Part shown: in pieces, positions 33,540-44,193 of the stretch
Layout: every line of letters starts with the position of its first letter
Numbering within the stretch: position 1 is the first letter of the stretch
Assembly (NCBI GenBank): GCA_036346225.1
Contig: JARFIW010001254.1
Coordinates: 965,001 to 1,029,000, forward strand
DNA: 64,000 nt
Reading direction: 5' to 3'
Origin: Platerodrilus igneus
Taxonomy: Eukaryota; Arthropoda; Insecta; Coleoptera; Lycidae
Notes under the pieces: model-generated
Database searches by the model: none
Told to the model about the DNA's origin: nothing
What the model saw: the letters and a program-made list of their open reading frames with translations, nothing else
Translations under genes and position numbers: made by a program

Positions 33540-35560
33540 TTTAATAGAAAAGGACATTATAAAACACTCCAAATCAGTTTGCAATTTAATGCATATGCAT
33601 TTGTCAGGGTCATTAGTAGCTAAAAAGAGTTTGAAATCATCCGCATATAGGAGACCAACTGAATATCTCAATGATACGGCGGGTGAGTTGATTATTAGAA
33701 GAAGCAGTAATGATTGGAGGCTTGAAGTACTCTGAAAGTAAAACTAAAAGCATGAAAGAGGAAGTGTTTAATCTCAACATATAGTACTCTGAGATAAATA
33801 AGAGGATATAAGATTTATCAAGATAGGTTCGATATGAAAATCATTAAAAACATTGATTAGTATCTCATGATCCACCGAATTGAAAGTTTTGCGCATTTCA
33901 GTATATAATATATCAACCTAGCGGCCTAATTACATGCTGTCAGTTACATATTGAGAAAAATTTATAAGATTGATTAATGTACTTAATTGGAGGAGGAAAC
34001 CATGCTGGGTGGATGAAATCATATGTTTGATTCTATCACATAATCTATTGTATAAAATTCTTTCATAAAGTTTAGATAAAGCTGAAGTATAAGCCCATAA
34101 TTACTAATTTCAGATTTATCTCTATCTTTGAACGCTGGTATAATTTCTTTTTAGTTTATACATATTAGAGAAAATTCATGATAGAGTAATAAATTCAGCA
34201 AATAGTGCAAAGGCTCCATTAAATACTGAAAGCATATCTTATGTGTATATTCAGGTAGTCCATCAGGTCCAACTGAGTAACAATTCTTTAATTGTTTAGC
34301 TGCTGCAGAAATGTTCACATTTGATATAGGATTATGTGAAAAATTATGATTATCGCTGCTGTTAATAAAAACACATTATAAATGTTATTAGCTGATTTAG
34401 TTGGATAATTTGATTCAAAATAAACAGTAAAAGTATTTACTATATTTTCTACAACATTATGGGCAATGCGCATGTAGGTCATTACTTCAGGAGTATGAAT
34501 ACTATTTCTCCTGTTATTTATAAAAGTCCACAATTGCTTAGGGTTCACTTTTATGTTTTCTTGTAATTTGATCAAATAATTATAATATGCAAGCTTAATC
34601 ATCACTTTAGTCCGAGCTCAAATTTCATTATGCTTTATTTTAAAACTCACATTGTTAGTCATTATAAAATTTTTGAGAAGTATGGTCTTCAACTGATTTT
34701 TGAAATAATAGCTGGATCAAACCAAATAGGATACATATTTTTAAAAGCAGAGGATCTTATACACATGTTAAAAATTGAGTCAATCTCATTGTAAAAGAGA
34801 GTTATGGCCTGATTTAAATTATAAATTAAGAATAAGTTCTTCCAATCAAAATTTTTAAATGATGTCAAGGCTTCACAATTTACCATTCTGAAATTATAAT
34901 GAACAACATGATTATATTTAGCATCTCCAGTAAAATAGATATTATTAATAATAATATTAACACCTAGTGAAAGATGGTATGGATAAACTTTTACAATTAT
35001 AAACACTTCTTATACCACTTTAACAGAAAGATTAGATATTACTAGGTCTAATATATTTCATGGCAATTTTTGATATTATTACGTTTTATGAAACTTAAAA
35101 AATGAAAAGTTGAGCAGATCAGAATGAATCATAGTCATTTGACACATATGCCTATTAGAACCATTGAAATCACCTAACATAAGTTACCTTTATCATCGCA
35201 TAAACCACGTAAGGTCTACTTCGTGGAATATACACAAGAACTACATATATCAAAAGATTCTCTAAATCAACTTTTAATCATAGTTCTTCAACAGAATTAT
35301 CAAATATTTTAATCTCAACAAAGTTAAAGATATCTTTTCTTACTAAAAATAATACACCTCCTCCATGACTTTTCCATTGAAGTTATAGTTTCTGTCACAT
35401 CTACAGCACTCATAAGACGAATGATAGAATTCAGAAATCAGCACAAGAGTCCTTAACCATGTTTTCATTATAGCAAAAATATCAGCCTGCATAATGATGA
35501 TTAATACTTCACGATGCTTGTCATTCATATCTTTAACATTTTGATAATAGCATTTAAGTT
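33540..35560 (-). pseudogene. Jockey-like LINE relic, endonuclease and reverse transcriptase
   Basis: Minus-strand decayed LINE. From right to left on the plus strand: an endonuclease piece DIFAIMKTWL and SSYECCRCDRN (35343-35528), an endonuclease GDFNGSN motif (about 35155-35180), the pre-reverse-transcriptase segments FRMVNCEALTSFKNFDWKNL with MYPIWFDPAI (34689-35006) and NPKQLWTFINNRRNSIHTPE (34315-34605), then reverse transcriptase GPDGLP (about 34260), FNSVDHEILIN (about 33870) and the catalytic LLYADDFKLF (about 33640). Spacing is right for a Jockey-type element. Frames are broken throughout. The rest of the reverse transcriptase and the tail are lost. Confidence 0.75.
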
Positions 35561-36625
35561 TAGCACAAGTTATATTTGCTGTGTGATTGTTTGTAGATTG
35601 TGATCTCCCAAAAAATTCAAATTTTCATTATTATCCATGTTAAAATTGTGACGATAATATCTTTTCACCACTAAACCAGATGATCAATTTTCAGATTTAT
35701 TGAGCTCATTAAGAATATCAAAACATCCCGACTTTGAATGCTATACTACACGCATTGTTGTGTTTTGGCAAATCTTAATCTTGTATCAGTTTATTTAGAT
35801 ACTTGTTTGCCAAAAAGCTTTTCAACTGAGTTTTTGAGTGCAGGGGACAACATTGCCTATGTAGATAAAGTTAGACAAGGGGAAGCTTTTATTACAGAGT
35901 TCCTGTCACTAGTAGCAGGACCTCTAATAAATGCTTTAGGGGACTTTTTAACTATTTGCGTCCACCAATCATTTATCATTATTAGAAGGGTTTCCTAGAT
36001 TAATATACTTATCCATTAGTTCATTTTATTCCATTATTGGTTTGTTATTGATCATTTCATGATCACTACTTTTGCTTACCTTCCTGACTTTACCTATCTA
36101 ACTTCCTTATGTGTTAAAATTATTATTTGCATTGTCCTCATAATTAGAATTATAGGTTGCTGAAGACTGCATATCTTTACTAAATTTATGAATAAATGAT
36201 TCTTTAAGCAATTGCTGGTTAGAGTTTGCAAAGGAAATATTATCAATGCACTTGATGTTATGGTTCTTGTTTGTGACATCCAATTAAAATTAATGATATG
36301 TGTAATGGAATGTTTGGTTGGTAATCTAACCAATTCAATATTGCTTTCCTTTAGGTTTACAAGCAAGAAAGTACATCAATACATACATATGTATTAATAA
36401 TATTATGAACTGATTAGTTTGTTGAGCGGTAACAATCATGACATGAACCGTGCCACTACTGGTCTTCTCTACACTACGCAAACGCTAGATAAGCAGAATG
36501 TAAACAGAACTAAGGTACAGTGATTATGCAGGAACTTTGAGTTCAAATATTAAGAACAACATGCACTATGATAAAACACTAACCATTTTTTCTATATTAT
36601 TTTATTCCATAAAATTTTAAGGATA

Positions 36626-36628
<3 letters not shown>
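35561..36628. other. AT-rich sequence, possible 5' part of the LINE relic
   Basis: The ORF1 region of the Jockey-like element would fall here. The minus-strand frame at 36094-36366 does not show a zinc knuckle or other signature, so no assignment is made. Confidence 0.3.

Positions 36629-36678
<50 letters not shown>
36629..36678. repeat. (TA)n microsatellite, left side of B
   Basis: AT tract of about 50 bases. Its last bases are ATAT (36675-36678), matching ATAT right of B (46157-46160). Confidence 0.9.
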
Positions 36679-36683
<5 letters not shown>

Positions 36684-38665
36684 AATCTCACACTTTTCTT
36701 TTACTCACTGACTGTGTGTTCAATCACTCTCAACTCTATATTCTTAAAATTTTTATTTTATTTTTACCCCTTTTTGTCGCGCCTTTTTTTGTAATGTGCA
36801 CACCTAATGCACGCCCCGTACTTGCAACGTTTGGTTGGTTCTTTAATTAACTATTTATTTCAATGCCTCGACTATTTAAGCTCTTAAATCTCAGGGTGGT
36901 CAACTACTTATAGTGAGTTCTGTTATAAGTAGATGTGCAAAGTCCAACCAAAGTGCACCTCTTTTGTTTTAGTACTAAATTTTTTTACTCTACTTTTTAT
37001 ATGCCAAAATTATACTACGATCAGCGTTGCTTTGTGCCAAATTAAATTACTACCAAAATTATATGACTGTTTTTTTGACGTTTTAAGATATCTCAGCACT
37101 CACCTGGTTTATACTCCGTTCTTGGCCGCTCTGACTGCTGGCTCAAAATCCTTGTCGCCGTATGCGTCTTTACACTTTTGTCCTATCTGATTGAAGTTTA
37201 GTACCGCCTCCAGGTGTTGTTCTTAATTTAGCTGCTCCCCCAATACCTGAAATAATTAACCCTAATTTAGAATTTTGAATACCCAGTGCTGTAACTTCCC
37301 CTGTGCTAATTACTGCTTCGAATCCTCCACTACCAATCGTTGTTCTTCTAAATTTCGCTCTTCGTATTCTTAATTTCTCCGTCCGTTTCTTCGTATCTTA
37401 TCCAAATCTACTCGTCGTCTTACTTCAAAATTGCTCTATGCTCCGCTACCTAATAATCGCTATCCAAAACCAACTTCTTTCCTGTATATGTTTCCTCTCG
37501 ATGTCCTGCTACCTAATATCGCTATCCAAATCCAACTTCTTTCCTATATATTTTCCTCTCGATGTCCTGCTACCTAATATCGCTATCCAAATCCCACTTC
37601 GTTCCTTATATATTTTCCTCTCGATGTCCTGCTACAAATCTATAAATCGCTATCCAAATCCAACTTCTTTCCTTTATATATTTCCTCCCGATGTCCTGCT
37701 ACAAATCTATAAATCGCTATCCAAATCTAACTTCTTTCCTATGTATAACCACTCTCGATGTCCTGCTACTTTTAAATCGCTACCCAAATCCAACTCCGTT
37801 CCTTATATATTACCACTCGATGTCCTGCTACCTTTCCCAATATCACTCCAAATCTATATAATTTTCCGTCACTTCGCCGTTGCACAATCACCACTCTTTA
37901 TACTTATTGCTTTCGTCGCTGTTACTTCTTTACCCTTCTTTACTAAATCAAAACTCTTTAAAAACAAATACTTTTATTAACTTCTTTTAAAACTCGTTTA
38001 CAAATTAGCACAGTATGAAAAACACGTCTTTTTACAAAATGAATTTCGAAAAAAATCTCCGTTGTTTACTTTCCAAGGCGACCATTTTAACTTTCTTGCC
38101 TACTACACTTTAAAGTACATAACTAAATTGTCCAATAACATCTTAACATTTCGTTTGTGTCGCACATACCATAGTTCATGTCCTTTTACACTTTCCTGAT
38201 TCACATACAATTCTATTATTTGTCCTAAATATTTACATTTCACCAATCATATTTGAAGTTGTTATAACTAATAATTTTGAGCTTACAAATATTGTCCAAA
38301 AGTTGATTCTATTTAAAATGAAACCAAAATAAATCACACTTGAACCTGGATGCGTGGTTGATAGTAAACATTCATAGACGCATCCGGTTTTTGGACGGCA
38401 AATGTACTTTCAATGGCCTTTAAAATTCAAACTCGGCATAAACCCTTGAGCACTGTACATCTTACTACGTCATTTAGTCATTTCAATATTACCTTTTGGC
38501 ACTTAATTTCAACTACCATTTTGAATGGTATTTTAGTATACGTAAAATACGGCAAACATACATTTTTAAGTTTATGTGATCAATTATGTGGATTATTTTG
38601 CTTGGCATATACTACCTTGTACTAAACAACCCCTAGAACTCTTGGTAGCTCCCTTATACACTACA
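36679..38665 (-). repeat. 3' LTR of B
   Basis: Ends on the plus strand with CCTTATACACTACA (TGTAGTGTATAAGG at the 5' end of the LTR in element order). It begins TATTGAATCTCACAC, of which the first 15 bases are absent from the other LTR. It contains the 60-bp tandem repeat at 37449-37860. Confidence 0.85.
37449..37860 (-). repeat. Tandem 60-66-bp repeat within the B LTR
   Basis: Six full copies and a partial copy of a unit containing CGCTATCCAAATCCAACTTC and CTCGATGTCCTGCTAC. It opens a 225-codon frame on the plus strand (37303-37980) that is a by-product of the repeat. The same array lies in the other LTR. Confidence 0.8.
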
Positions 38666-38680
38666 TTGGCCCCACTGAGT
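38666..38680 (-). other. Polypurine tract of B
   Basis: In element order AGTGGGGCCAA lies directly before the LTR start TGTAG. It is short and interrupted by CC, so this is a tentative call. Confidence 0.45.
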
Positions 38681-38932
38681 TTGAATGAAATTTGAAATTT
38701 CGTCGGTTTTACTCTTTTCTGGTGTGCATAATTTCTAATTTTATTTAAACTCAAACCCCCTCTCGTATCTCTACAAAAACTCCCTCTCGTATTTCTACAT
38801 ATTGTAATTATTCAACCCCTATTTTCTTTCTCAACATGCCTGTCTAACTACGCTATATACTAACCTACACTATAAACTAAATCAAAACAAAAAACAAAAA
38901 CTAAACTTTCCGTCGCATGAACTATATAACAA

Positions 38933-39781
38933 CTATTCTACTAAACCCTCTTCCTGTACAACCTTATATGGGTATAGATTTTCCAAGTGGAAACGCCCAC
39001 GATATTCCCCTGTCCTAGTAGCTAATTCAAATGTATTTCCTTCCGCAAAATTACGCGTGATCTTGTACGGCCCTTCATAAGGAAACAACAACTTCGCGCA
39101 AATGTTCCTGTCGCGGTTCGAAACTCTTAACCTTTTTACAATCACCAAATCTCCTATTTCAAAAGTCGTCCTTTTTCTGATCCTGTTACACCTTCGCTCG
39201 ATATCCCTACGCTGCATCCTTTCGATCCTACGTCTAACACTACCCAATAACTCTGTGATGTCTTGTACCTCAACTTCTTCCCTCCATGGCCTAGCTGGTA
39301 TAATCCTTCGAACCAATGTTACCGGACACGTTTTCGTAACTGAACTCGGTACACAATTCATAAAATTTTCAATCTGCGGCAGATATCTAATCCATCTATT
39401 ATGGTGCTCTTGCGTCGCTAACCGTAGATATTTTATTACCTCCCGTATATATCGTTCGCATGGATTTGCTTTCGGATGCCGTATACTGCTAAATGACACC
39501 TTAATGTGCGCTCGATTTAACCCGTTCCTAAATCTTTGGTTGTTAAAATAAGTTGCGTTGTCTACCAAAATCCTTTCCATTCTCCCGACCTGGCTTCCAA
39601 ATTCTTTAATCGACTGTAAAGCATGCACCGTGTTACTTTGCCTTGCCGGAAATAATTTAACAAATTTTGAAAAAACGTCCACCATTACTAATATGTGCCG
39701 ATACCCCTGTTCACTCGTAATCAGGTTGCTTAAGTAATCAATAGCTAACAATTCCAACGGTCCATTTACGCTCACACTCAT
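38933..39781 (-). CDS. Integrase catalytic core and C-terminus of B
   Basis: Retroviral-type integrase that joins the DNA copy to the genome. The DDE core shows the first Asp in LELLAIDYLSN, the second in ILVDNATYF and the Glu in PKANPCERYIREVI. The C-terminal part is basic and has the GPY/F-type segment FPYEGPYKITRNF. The frame is open for 282 codons and ends near the 3' LTR. It joins upstream to the zinc-binding part at 39791-40297, from which it is separated by a break of a few bases. I would read them as one pol polyprotein. Confidence 0.8.
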   Translation of the reverse strand: MSVSVNGPLELLAIDYLSNLITSEQGYRHILVMVDVFSKFVKLFPARQSNTVHALQSIKEFGSQVGRMERILVDNATYFNNQRFRNGLNRAHIKVSFSSIRHPKANPCERYIREVIKYLRLATQEHHNRWIRYLPQIENFMNCVPSSVTKTCPVTLVRRIIPARPWREEVEVQDITELLGSVRRRIERMQRRDIERRCNRIRKRTTFEIGDLVIVKRLRVSNRDRNICAKLLFPYEGPYKITRNFAEGNTFELATRTGEYRGRFHLENLYPYKVVQEEGLVE

Positions 39782-39790
39782 CGGTACGTT

Positions 39791-40297
39791 CTACAACACC
39801 ACGTTCTTGTCTTTCCCTAATATACAAATTTTACAACGATTAATCCTTTCTTTCACTACCGTGATATCGTTCCGTGCATAAAACGCCTCCCTGAATACCA
39901 AAAATGTTTTTCTTATGCCTATATGTCCAAAATTTACATGAATTTCATCTATAATTTCGACAGCCGCGTCTCTGGATACCACTACCAGCTCTGCATCACC
40001 TATCTTTTTTACCACAAACTGCCCTACGATGGTAAATCCACGGTACTCCTCCACATTTTCGCATGTTAATCTTTCACGGATCGAACTCACCTCACTGTGC
40101 CTCTGCGTCTCCATAAGCTTTGCGTTTGTCCACCGACCAACATCCCTGAACTCCTGCAAAGCAACTAAACAAGCCTTCACGTCTTTATTCGCTTCCACCT
40201 GCGGTCTGCTTAGAAAATCCGCCGTCACATTCTCCTTTCCTGGTTTGTGCTTGATTTCAAAATCGTATTCCTGTAATACTAACGCCCATCTGTACAA
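39791..40297 (-). pseudogene. RNase H C-terminus and integrase zinc domain of B
   Basis: Begins with the end of RNase H (YDFEIKHKPGKENVTADFLS) and continues to the integrase HHCC region: HVNFGHIGIRKTF and then CKICILGKDK. It is open for 168 codons. A shift separates it from the catalytic core. The first Met is not a native start. Confidence 0.75.
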
Positions 40298-40369
40298 CCT
40301 GCTGTTTAGAAACTCCTTTTCTTCATAAATGTTACCACCGTGTTGTCGGATTCTATTAAAATTTGTTAC

Positions 40370-40591
40370 CTAGCAGATAAAACGCAACTTTTTCACTGCA
40401 TATACTATCGCCAACATTTCCTTCTCTGCCGTCGCATATCTGGTTTCGCAGTCTTTTAAAACCCTCGAAATGAATACAATTGGTACCTCAGCTCCATCCT
40501 GTATCTGCACCAACTCAGCCCCTATCGCATATTTCGACGCATCCGTTCTTAAAATAAATACGTCTTTGAAATTGGGATATTTTAATGACAA
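40370..40591 (-). pseudogene. RNase H fragment of B
   Basis: Shows the RNase H pattern TDASKYAIGAELVQ, VFISRVLKDCETRYATAEKE and LAIVYAVKKLRF. It digests the RNA template during reverse transcription. A frameshift of one or two bases precedes and follows it. Confidence 0.75.
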
Positions 40592-40927
40592 CTCTTTATA
40601 AAACGCACTTTTAAATCCTGGAACGCCTTTTCTCGATCAGCAGTCCATTTCCATCTTTGATTTTTTTTAATAAACTCACCAACGGCACACACAACTCGGA
40701 ATATCGCGGTATAAACCGTTTATAATAATTTAGAACCCTAAAATCCTCGCAGTCCTCTCACATTCTTTGGTTGAGCAATGTTTTCAACTCGTCCAAGCCT
40801 TTTATTACAAATTTTCATCCCATGTTCACTGATTTCAAACCCTAAATACGTAACTTTGTTCTTAAACAACTCGCATTTCTCCACGTTCAACTTCAAACCC
40901 CTTCGTCCAACCTCTGGATCACCTTTT

Positions 40928-41131
40928 CTAAATGCTCCAGGTGTTCTTGCTCGTTCCTTGAAAAATTAACAAATCATCCACATAGTGCGAACAGAAACAT
41001 TCATACTCGTTAAACAGCTTCTGCATGGCCCTTACAAGTGCTGCTGAAGAACTACTTAACCCAAACGGAACTACAGAAAACATGTAAATCTCCTTCAATG
41101 CTAAACCCTGTAAACTTCTTACTGTCTTCAT
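40928..41131 (-). pseudogene. Reverse transcriptase palm fragment of B, with YVDD
   Basis: Contains FSVVPFGLSSSSAALVRAM and the catalytic YVDD in CSHYVDDLLIFQG. The remaining thumb and connection region (about 40600-40925) are in other frames. Confidence 0.75.
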
Positions 41132-41140
41132 GCAACGGAA

Positions 41141-42103
41141 TTAACCAAAATGAATTTTTAAATCTAATTTACTGAAAATCTTCATCTCGTACACTTTGTA
41201 CAACAAATGATCTAACCCCTGCGGTTGTTCATACTGCGGATTCGTAATCGAATTCAACTTCCTCGCATCCAAACAAATCCTAATATCCCTTTTGTTGGGT
41301 TTAGGTACAATAACTACCGGGTTCACATATGGAGTTTTCGCTGGTTCTATGATTCCTTCTCGTAACATCTTGTTAATCTCGGCTTTAACCCTATTTCTAA
41401 TAGCAAACGGAATTGGATACACCTTTGTATTAAACCCGTTGTCTTCCGTGACTTCTAACTTATGCATATATCGCCTCGCAAATCTTGGCTCTTCATTAAA
41501 TAACCCTAAATATTTATTGAATAATTCTCCTAGCTTCGCCTTTATCTCAATACTCACTTCTCCAATCTGTTCATCATTAATTACTCTCGCAAACATATTA
41601 CATAATCGTACTTTAACCTGTCTATAATCACTTGTCCTATCCATTCCTAATCCCGACTTATCTATATTATTTCCATTCCTATTTTCCTCACTAACCGTAG
41701 ACACCATCCATAACTTATCTTTATCAAATATTCGAATCGACCTATCCTTACCATCTATATTCAATCCAAAATCCTCTATAAAGTCCATTCCTAATATGAA
41801 ATCTAGCTGCAACCCCTTTGTAATTAAAAACTCTGCCTCTCCTGCCTTTTTATCCCCTACAAATATTGGTACACGGATGACCCTATAAATCGTAGTTAAC
41901 TTTTTATTCATTGCCGACCATAAATTAACCCCATCAATCGCTTCTATTCTTTCTTTTAAAAAATCAGCATGTTTTATCACCACCTTTTCATCAACCAGCG
42001 ACAACTGTGAACCACTATCAACTAAAGCAACATATAAACAATCCCTTAAACTAATATTAATAAACAAAAGGTTCTTTTTATTCAAATTATAATTATTTAA
42101 CAA
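41141..42103 (-). CDS. pol: Protease and reverse transcriptase N-terminus of B
   Basis: Open for 320 codons. The aspartic protease has the active-site segment YVALVDSGSQLSLVDE, a DSG variant of the usual DTG, and a flap-side ILGMDFIEDFG. Reverse transcriptase follows with YPIPFAIRNRVKAEINKML, EGIIEPAKTPYVNP and ICLDARKLNSIT, then the first catalytic Asp in SKLDLK, close to the frame's end. A shift near 41135 separates it from the YVDD part. The start is not at the first Met: pol is probably expressed by frameshift from gag, which ends at 42142. Confidence 0.85.
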   Translation of the reverse strand: MLNNYNLNKKNLLFINISLRDCLYVALVDSGSQLSLVDEKVVIKHADFLKERIEAIDGVNLWSAMNKKLTTIYRVIRVPIFVGDKKAGEAEFLITKGLQLDFILGMDFIEDFGLNIDGKDRSIRIFDKDKLWMVSTVSEENRNGNNIDKSGLGMDRTSDYRQVKVRLCNMFARVINDEQIGEVSIEIKAKLGELFNKYLGLFNEEPRFARRYMHKLEVTEDNGFNTKVYPIPFAIRNRVKAEINKMLREGIIEPAKTPYVNPVVIVPKPNKRDIRICLDARKLNSITNPQYEQPQGLDHLLYKVYEMKIFSKLDLKIHFG

Positions 42104-42141
42104 TAAGTCTTTTAAACTATAACCTACGTCGATCTTTATTC

Positions 42142-44046
42142 CTAAACATTCATTCTTCCAAAAATTGGCGTTTTTTTTTCTCCTGAGGGTGCCTCGTGTA
42201 TCTGCACCACTTCAATTTTATCCGTGTCCTGAGTCCTTGCGCTAGTTGTCATGTGGTGGACGTTAGCGTCCCTGTCCGTCCGGCTATATCCGTGTTGTGT
42301 TCCGCCCCCCGTAATCCGGCCGTCATCCGCGTTGTCGTCGTGCGGGTACCTATTTTGTCCTTGTAAGTCGTTCCCCCGGTGTTCCCTATTGTAGTATGGT
42401 CGTCTGTTTCCGTCGTGTCCCCAGTGATTTCGGTGTCCGTGGTTAACATAGTCCTGTCGGTAGCTGGGTCGATGCTCGTGATTGAAATTGTCCTGTCTGT
42501 GGTTGTGTCGCTGTTCGTGGTACGCATGTCGTCTATTTTCTTCCCTATAACCCCGGTTTTGATCCCAATAACTCGTCCGCGTTTTTGCCTCCAGTGCCGT
42601 TGCTAAATCGAAGTTTCTCATGACGCCTAAAAATTCCCGTAGTGTTTTTACATTGTGTACCACGACCATCTTCGTCACTTCCGGTTCCATGTGGCCCGCA
42701 AGTAGTAAAACTATGTCGTCCTCGCCCAATTTAGGTGTCAAGTGCTGTGCCTGGTTGAATTTGTCGATTGCGTATTCCTCGCGTGTCCCGTGTGTCCTAC
42801 TGTAGTGTCCCGTAATTAAATTTGTCCGTATGTCCGTCTGGTGCGTGTTGCTCCAGAACTGTTCCACAAATAATCGTCGAAATTCCGCGTATGTGTCGTA
42901 CTGTCGTCGTATGAAGTTGTGCCACTTTTCCGCGTTCCCTGTCAACGTCGCCCCTACTATCTGTAATTTAGTCCTTTCGTTTTCCGTTTCGACGATTTCG
43001 TCCAGTCTGTCTAGAAATCCCATTGGCTGTTCCGTCCTGCGTCCTTCAAATTTAGGTAACGCGTCCCGGTTGAATTTAATGTGCTGTCCGTAGTCCAGTC
43101 CAATGCGCCTTCGTTCTAGGTCGTCCAATTTTTCCTGTATCTGTCTTACGTCATGTCCTACCCGGTTTTCTAATATCGTGACTTTGTCGTCAAGTTTTTC
43201 GTCTAGTTGTGTCTTAGTGTTCATATTTTCGTTTTGTATCGTCTCTAAAGTTTGTCCTAGATTTCTGTAGTTCGTCAAATGTCTTTTGTCGCATGTTTGT
43301 ATCTCTGAACTTAATGTCGTAAAACCACTGACCATCGTCTCCTCTACTGTCTCTACGCGTGTCTTAATTTCGGTCCGTAGGTCAGTTTTTGTCGCGTTCA
43401 AGTCTCCCTGAATCTGTACCCGTGTATTTTCTAATTTGTCATCTATTCTGTCTATCTTTTCGTGTACCTCAGTCCTTATGTCGTCCTTTACGTTTTGCAT
43501 TTGCGTGAGTAGATAGTCCTGTGTATAATTCAGTTTGGCCGTCAGTTCCGCGTGTGCCGTCCTAAACTCGTTCCTCAGTTCGGTGTGTGAATCGATAATT
43601 TTGTTAGTCAACTCAGCGTGTGAATCGGTAATTTTGTTAGTCAACTCAGTGTGTGAATCGGTAATTTTGTTAGTCAACTCAGTGCGTGAATCGGTAATTT
43701 GGTTCGTTAAATTTATCTGTGAAGTTTCAAAAACCGTCCGCGACTCTTTTTGTTCTGTACGTAAATCTGCCATTTGGGTCGTTAAATTTGTTTGCAAGCT
43801 CATCAGGAGTCGTATTATGTCCTGGGTTCCGGCGGTTTCTACTACCCTAACCTCCGGTGCCGTCTGGTCCGTGTCCATGTCTAACACCTCCGGCTCGGTC
43901 TGCCTCACCTCCATCTCCTGGATGTCTCCGCCCGCGTCTAGCTCTATGTCTTGTGTCCTAATTTCATCGTTTAGTGTCGTGATTTCTGCTTCAATTCCGT
44001 ATATCCGTCCCGATCTCGTAATCCGTTTCATTTCTGGGTCCGTCAT
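42142..44046 (-). CDS. gag: gag of B, full length (634 codons)
   Basis: Structural Gag of a gypsy retrotransposon. The N-terminal half is a long charged coiled coil that includes tandem 11-residue repeats of the ELTNKITDSH type (about 43583-43705) and ends near residue 320. The capsid core follows: HIKFNRDALPKFEGRR, AEKWHNFIRRQYDTYAEFRR, EEYAIDKFNQAQHLTPKLG. The last 130 residues are His/Arg/Asn-rich (YHEQRHNHRQDNFNHEHRPS) and probably bind RNA; no zinc knuckle is present. The start at 44046 follows the leader and PBS at 44170-44189. The open frame is intact, unlike pol. Confidence 0.85.
   Translation of the reverse strand: MTDPEMKRITRSGRIYGIEAEITTLNDEIRTQDIELDAGGDIQEMEVRQTEPEVLDMDTDQTAPEVRVVETAGTQDIIRLLMSLQTNLTTQMADLRTEQKESRTVFETSQINLTNQITDSRTELTNKITDSHTELTNKITDSHAELTNKIIDSHTELRNEFRTAHAELTAKLNYTQDYLLTQMQNVKDDIRTEVHEKIDRIDDKLENTRVQIQGDLNATKTDLRTEIKTRVETVEETMVSGFTTLSSEIQTCDKRHLTNYRNLGQTLETIQNENMNTKTQLDEKLDDKVTILENRVGHDVRQIQEKLDDLERRRIGLDYGQHIKFNRDALPKFEGRRTEQPMGFLDRLDEIVETENERTKLQIVGATLTGNAEKWHNFIRRQYDTYAEFRRLFVEQFWSNTHQTDIRTNLITGHYSRTHGTREEYAIDKFNQAQHLTPKLGEDDIVLLLAGHMEPEVTKMVVVHNVKTLREFLGVMRNFDLATALEAKTRTSYWDQNRGYREENRRHAYHEQRHNHRQDNFNHEHRPSYRQDYVNHGHRNHWGHDGNRRPYYNREHRGNDLQGQNRYPHDDNADDGRITGGGTQHGYSRTDRDANVHHMTTSARTQDTDKIEVVQIHEAPSGEKKTPIFGRMNV
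43583..43705 (-). repeat. 33-bp minisatellite inside gag of B
   Basis: Nearly four copies of GTGTGAATCGGTAATTTTGT + TAGTCAACTCAGT (plus strand), in frame, each adding one 11-residue turn to the coiled coil. Confidence 0.85.
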
Positions 44047-44169
44047 CTCTGCAGCCTCTTTTTGAACTCCTTTGCCTGAAAATATCTAAACTACGGGCCC
44101 CACCTAATCTCAGGATCCCGTATCCTACTACTATTTCTGTCTAATTTCACTCGATCTAGCCTTTTTTCA

Positions 44170-44189
44170 GCCCCACGTTGGGTTTGCCA
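44170..44189 (-). promoter_or_regulatory. Primer binding site of B
   Basis: On the element strand TGGCAAACCCAACGTGGGGC lies four bases after the shared LTR end. It resembles the lysine-tRNA site TGGCGCCCAACGTGGGGC with a small change near its start. Confidence 0.65.
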
Positions 44190-44193
44190 CCTT

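Noticed and set aside
36629..36678. TA tracts considered as CRISPR-like or origin-like arrays
   Set aside because: Plain dinucleotide repeats with no spacers or conserved units, in eukaryotic DNA.
37303..37980. Long plus-strand frame in the left LTR of B (225 codons), with a twin at 44800-45485
   Set aside because: It is a by-product of the 60-66-bp repeat in the LTR and has no domain. The two copies differ by frame-changing indels.
42249..42527. Second frame in the gag C-terminus of B (Thr/Ile/Asp-rich)
   Set aside because: An alternative frame of the His/Arg-rich gag tail; codon repetition explains its openness.
43535..44065. Plus-strand frame of 176 codons opposite gag of B
   Set aside because: Antisense shadow of the repeated coiled-coil part of gag.
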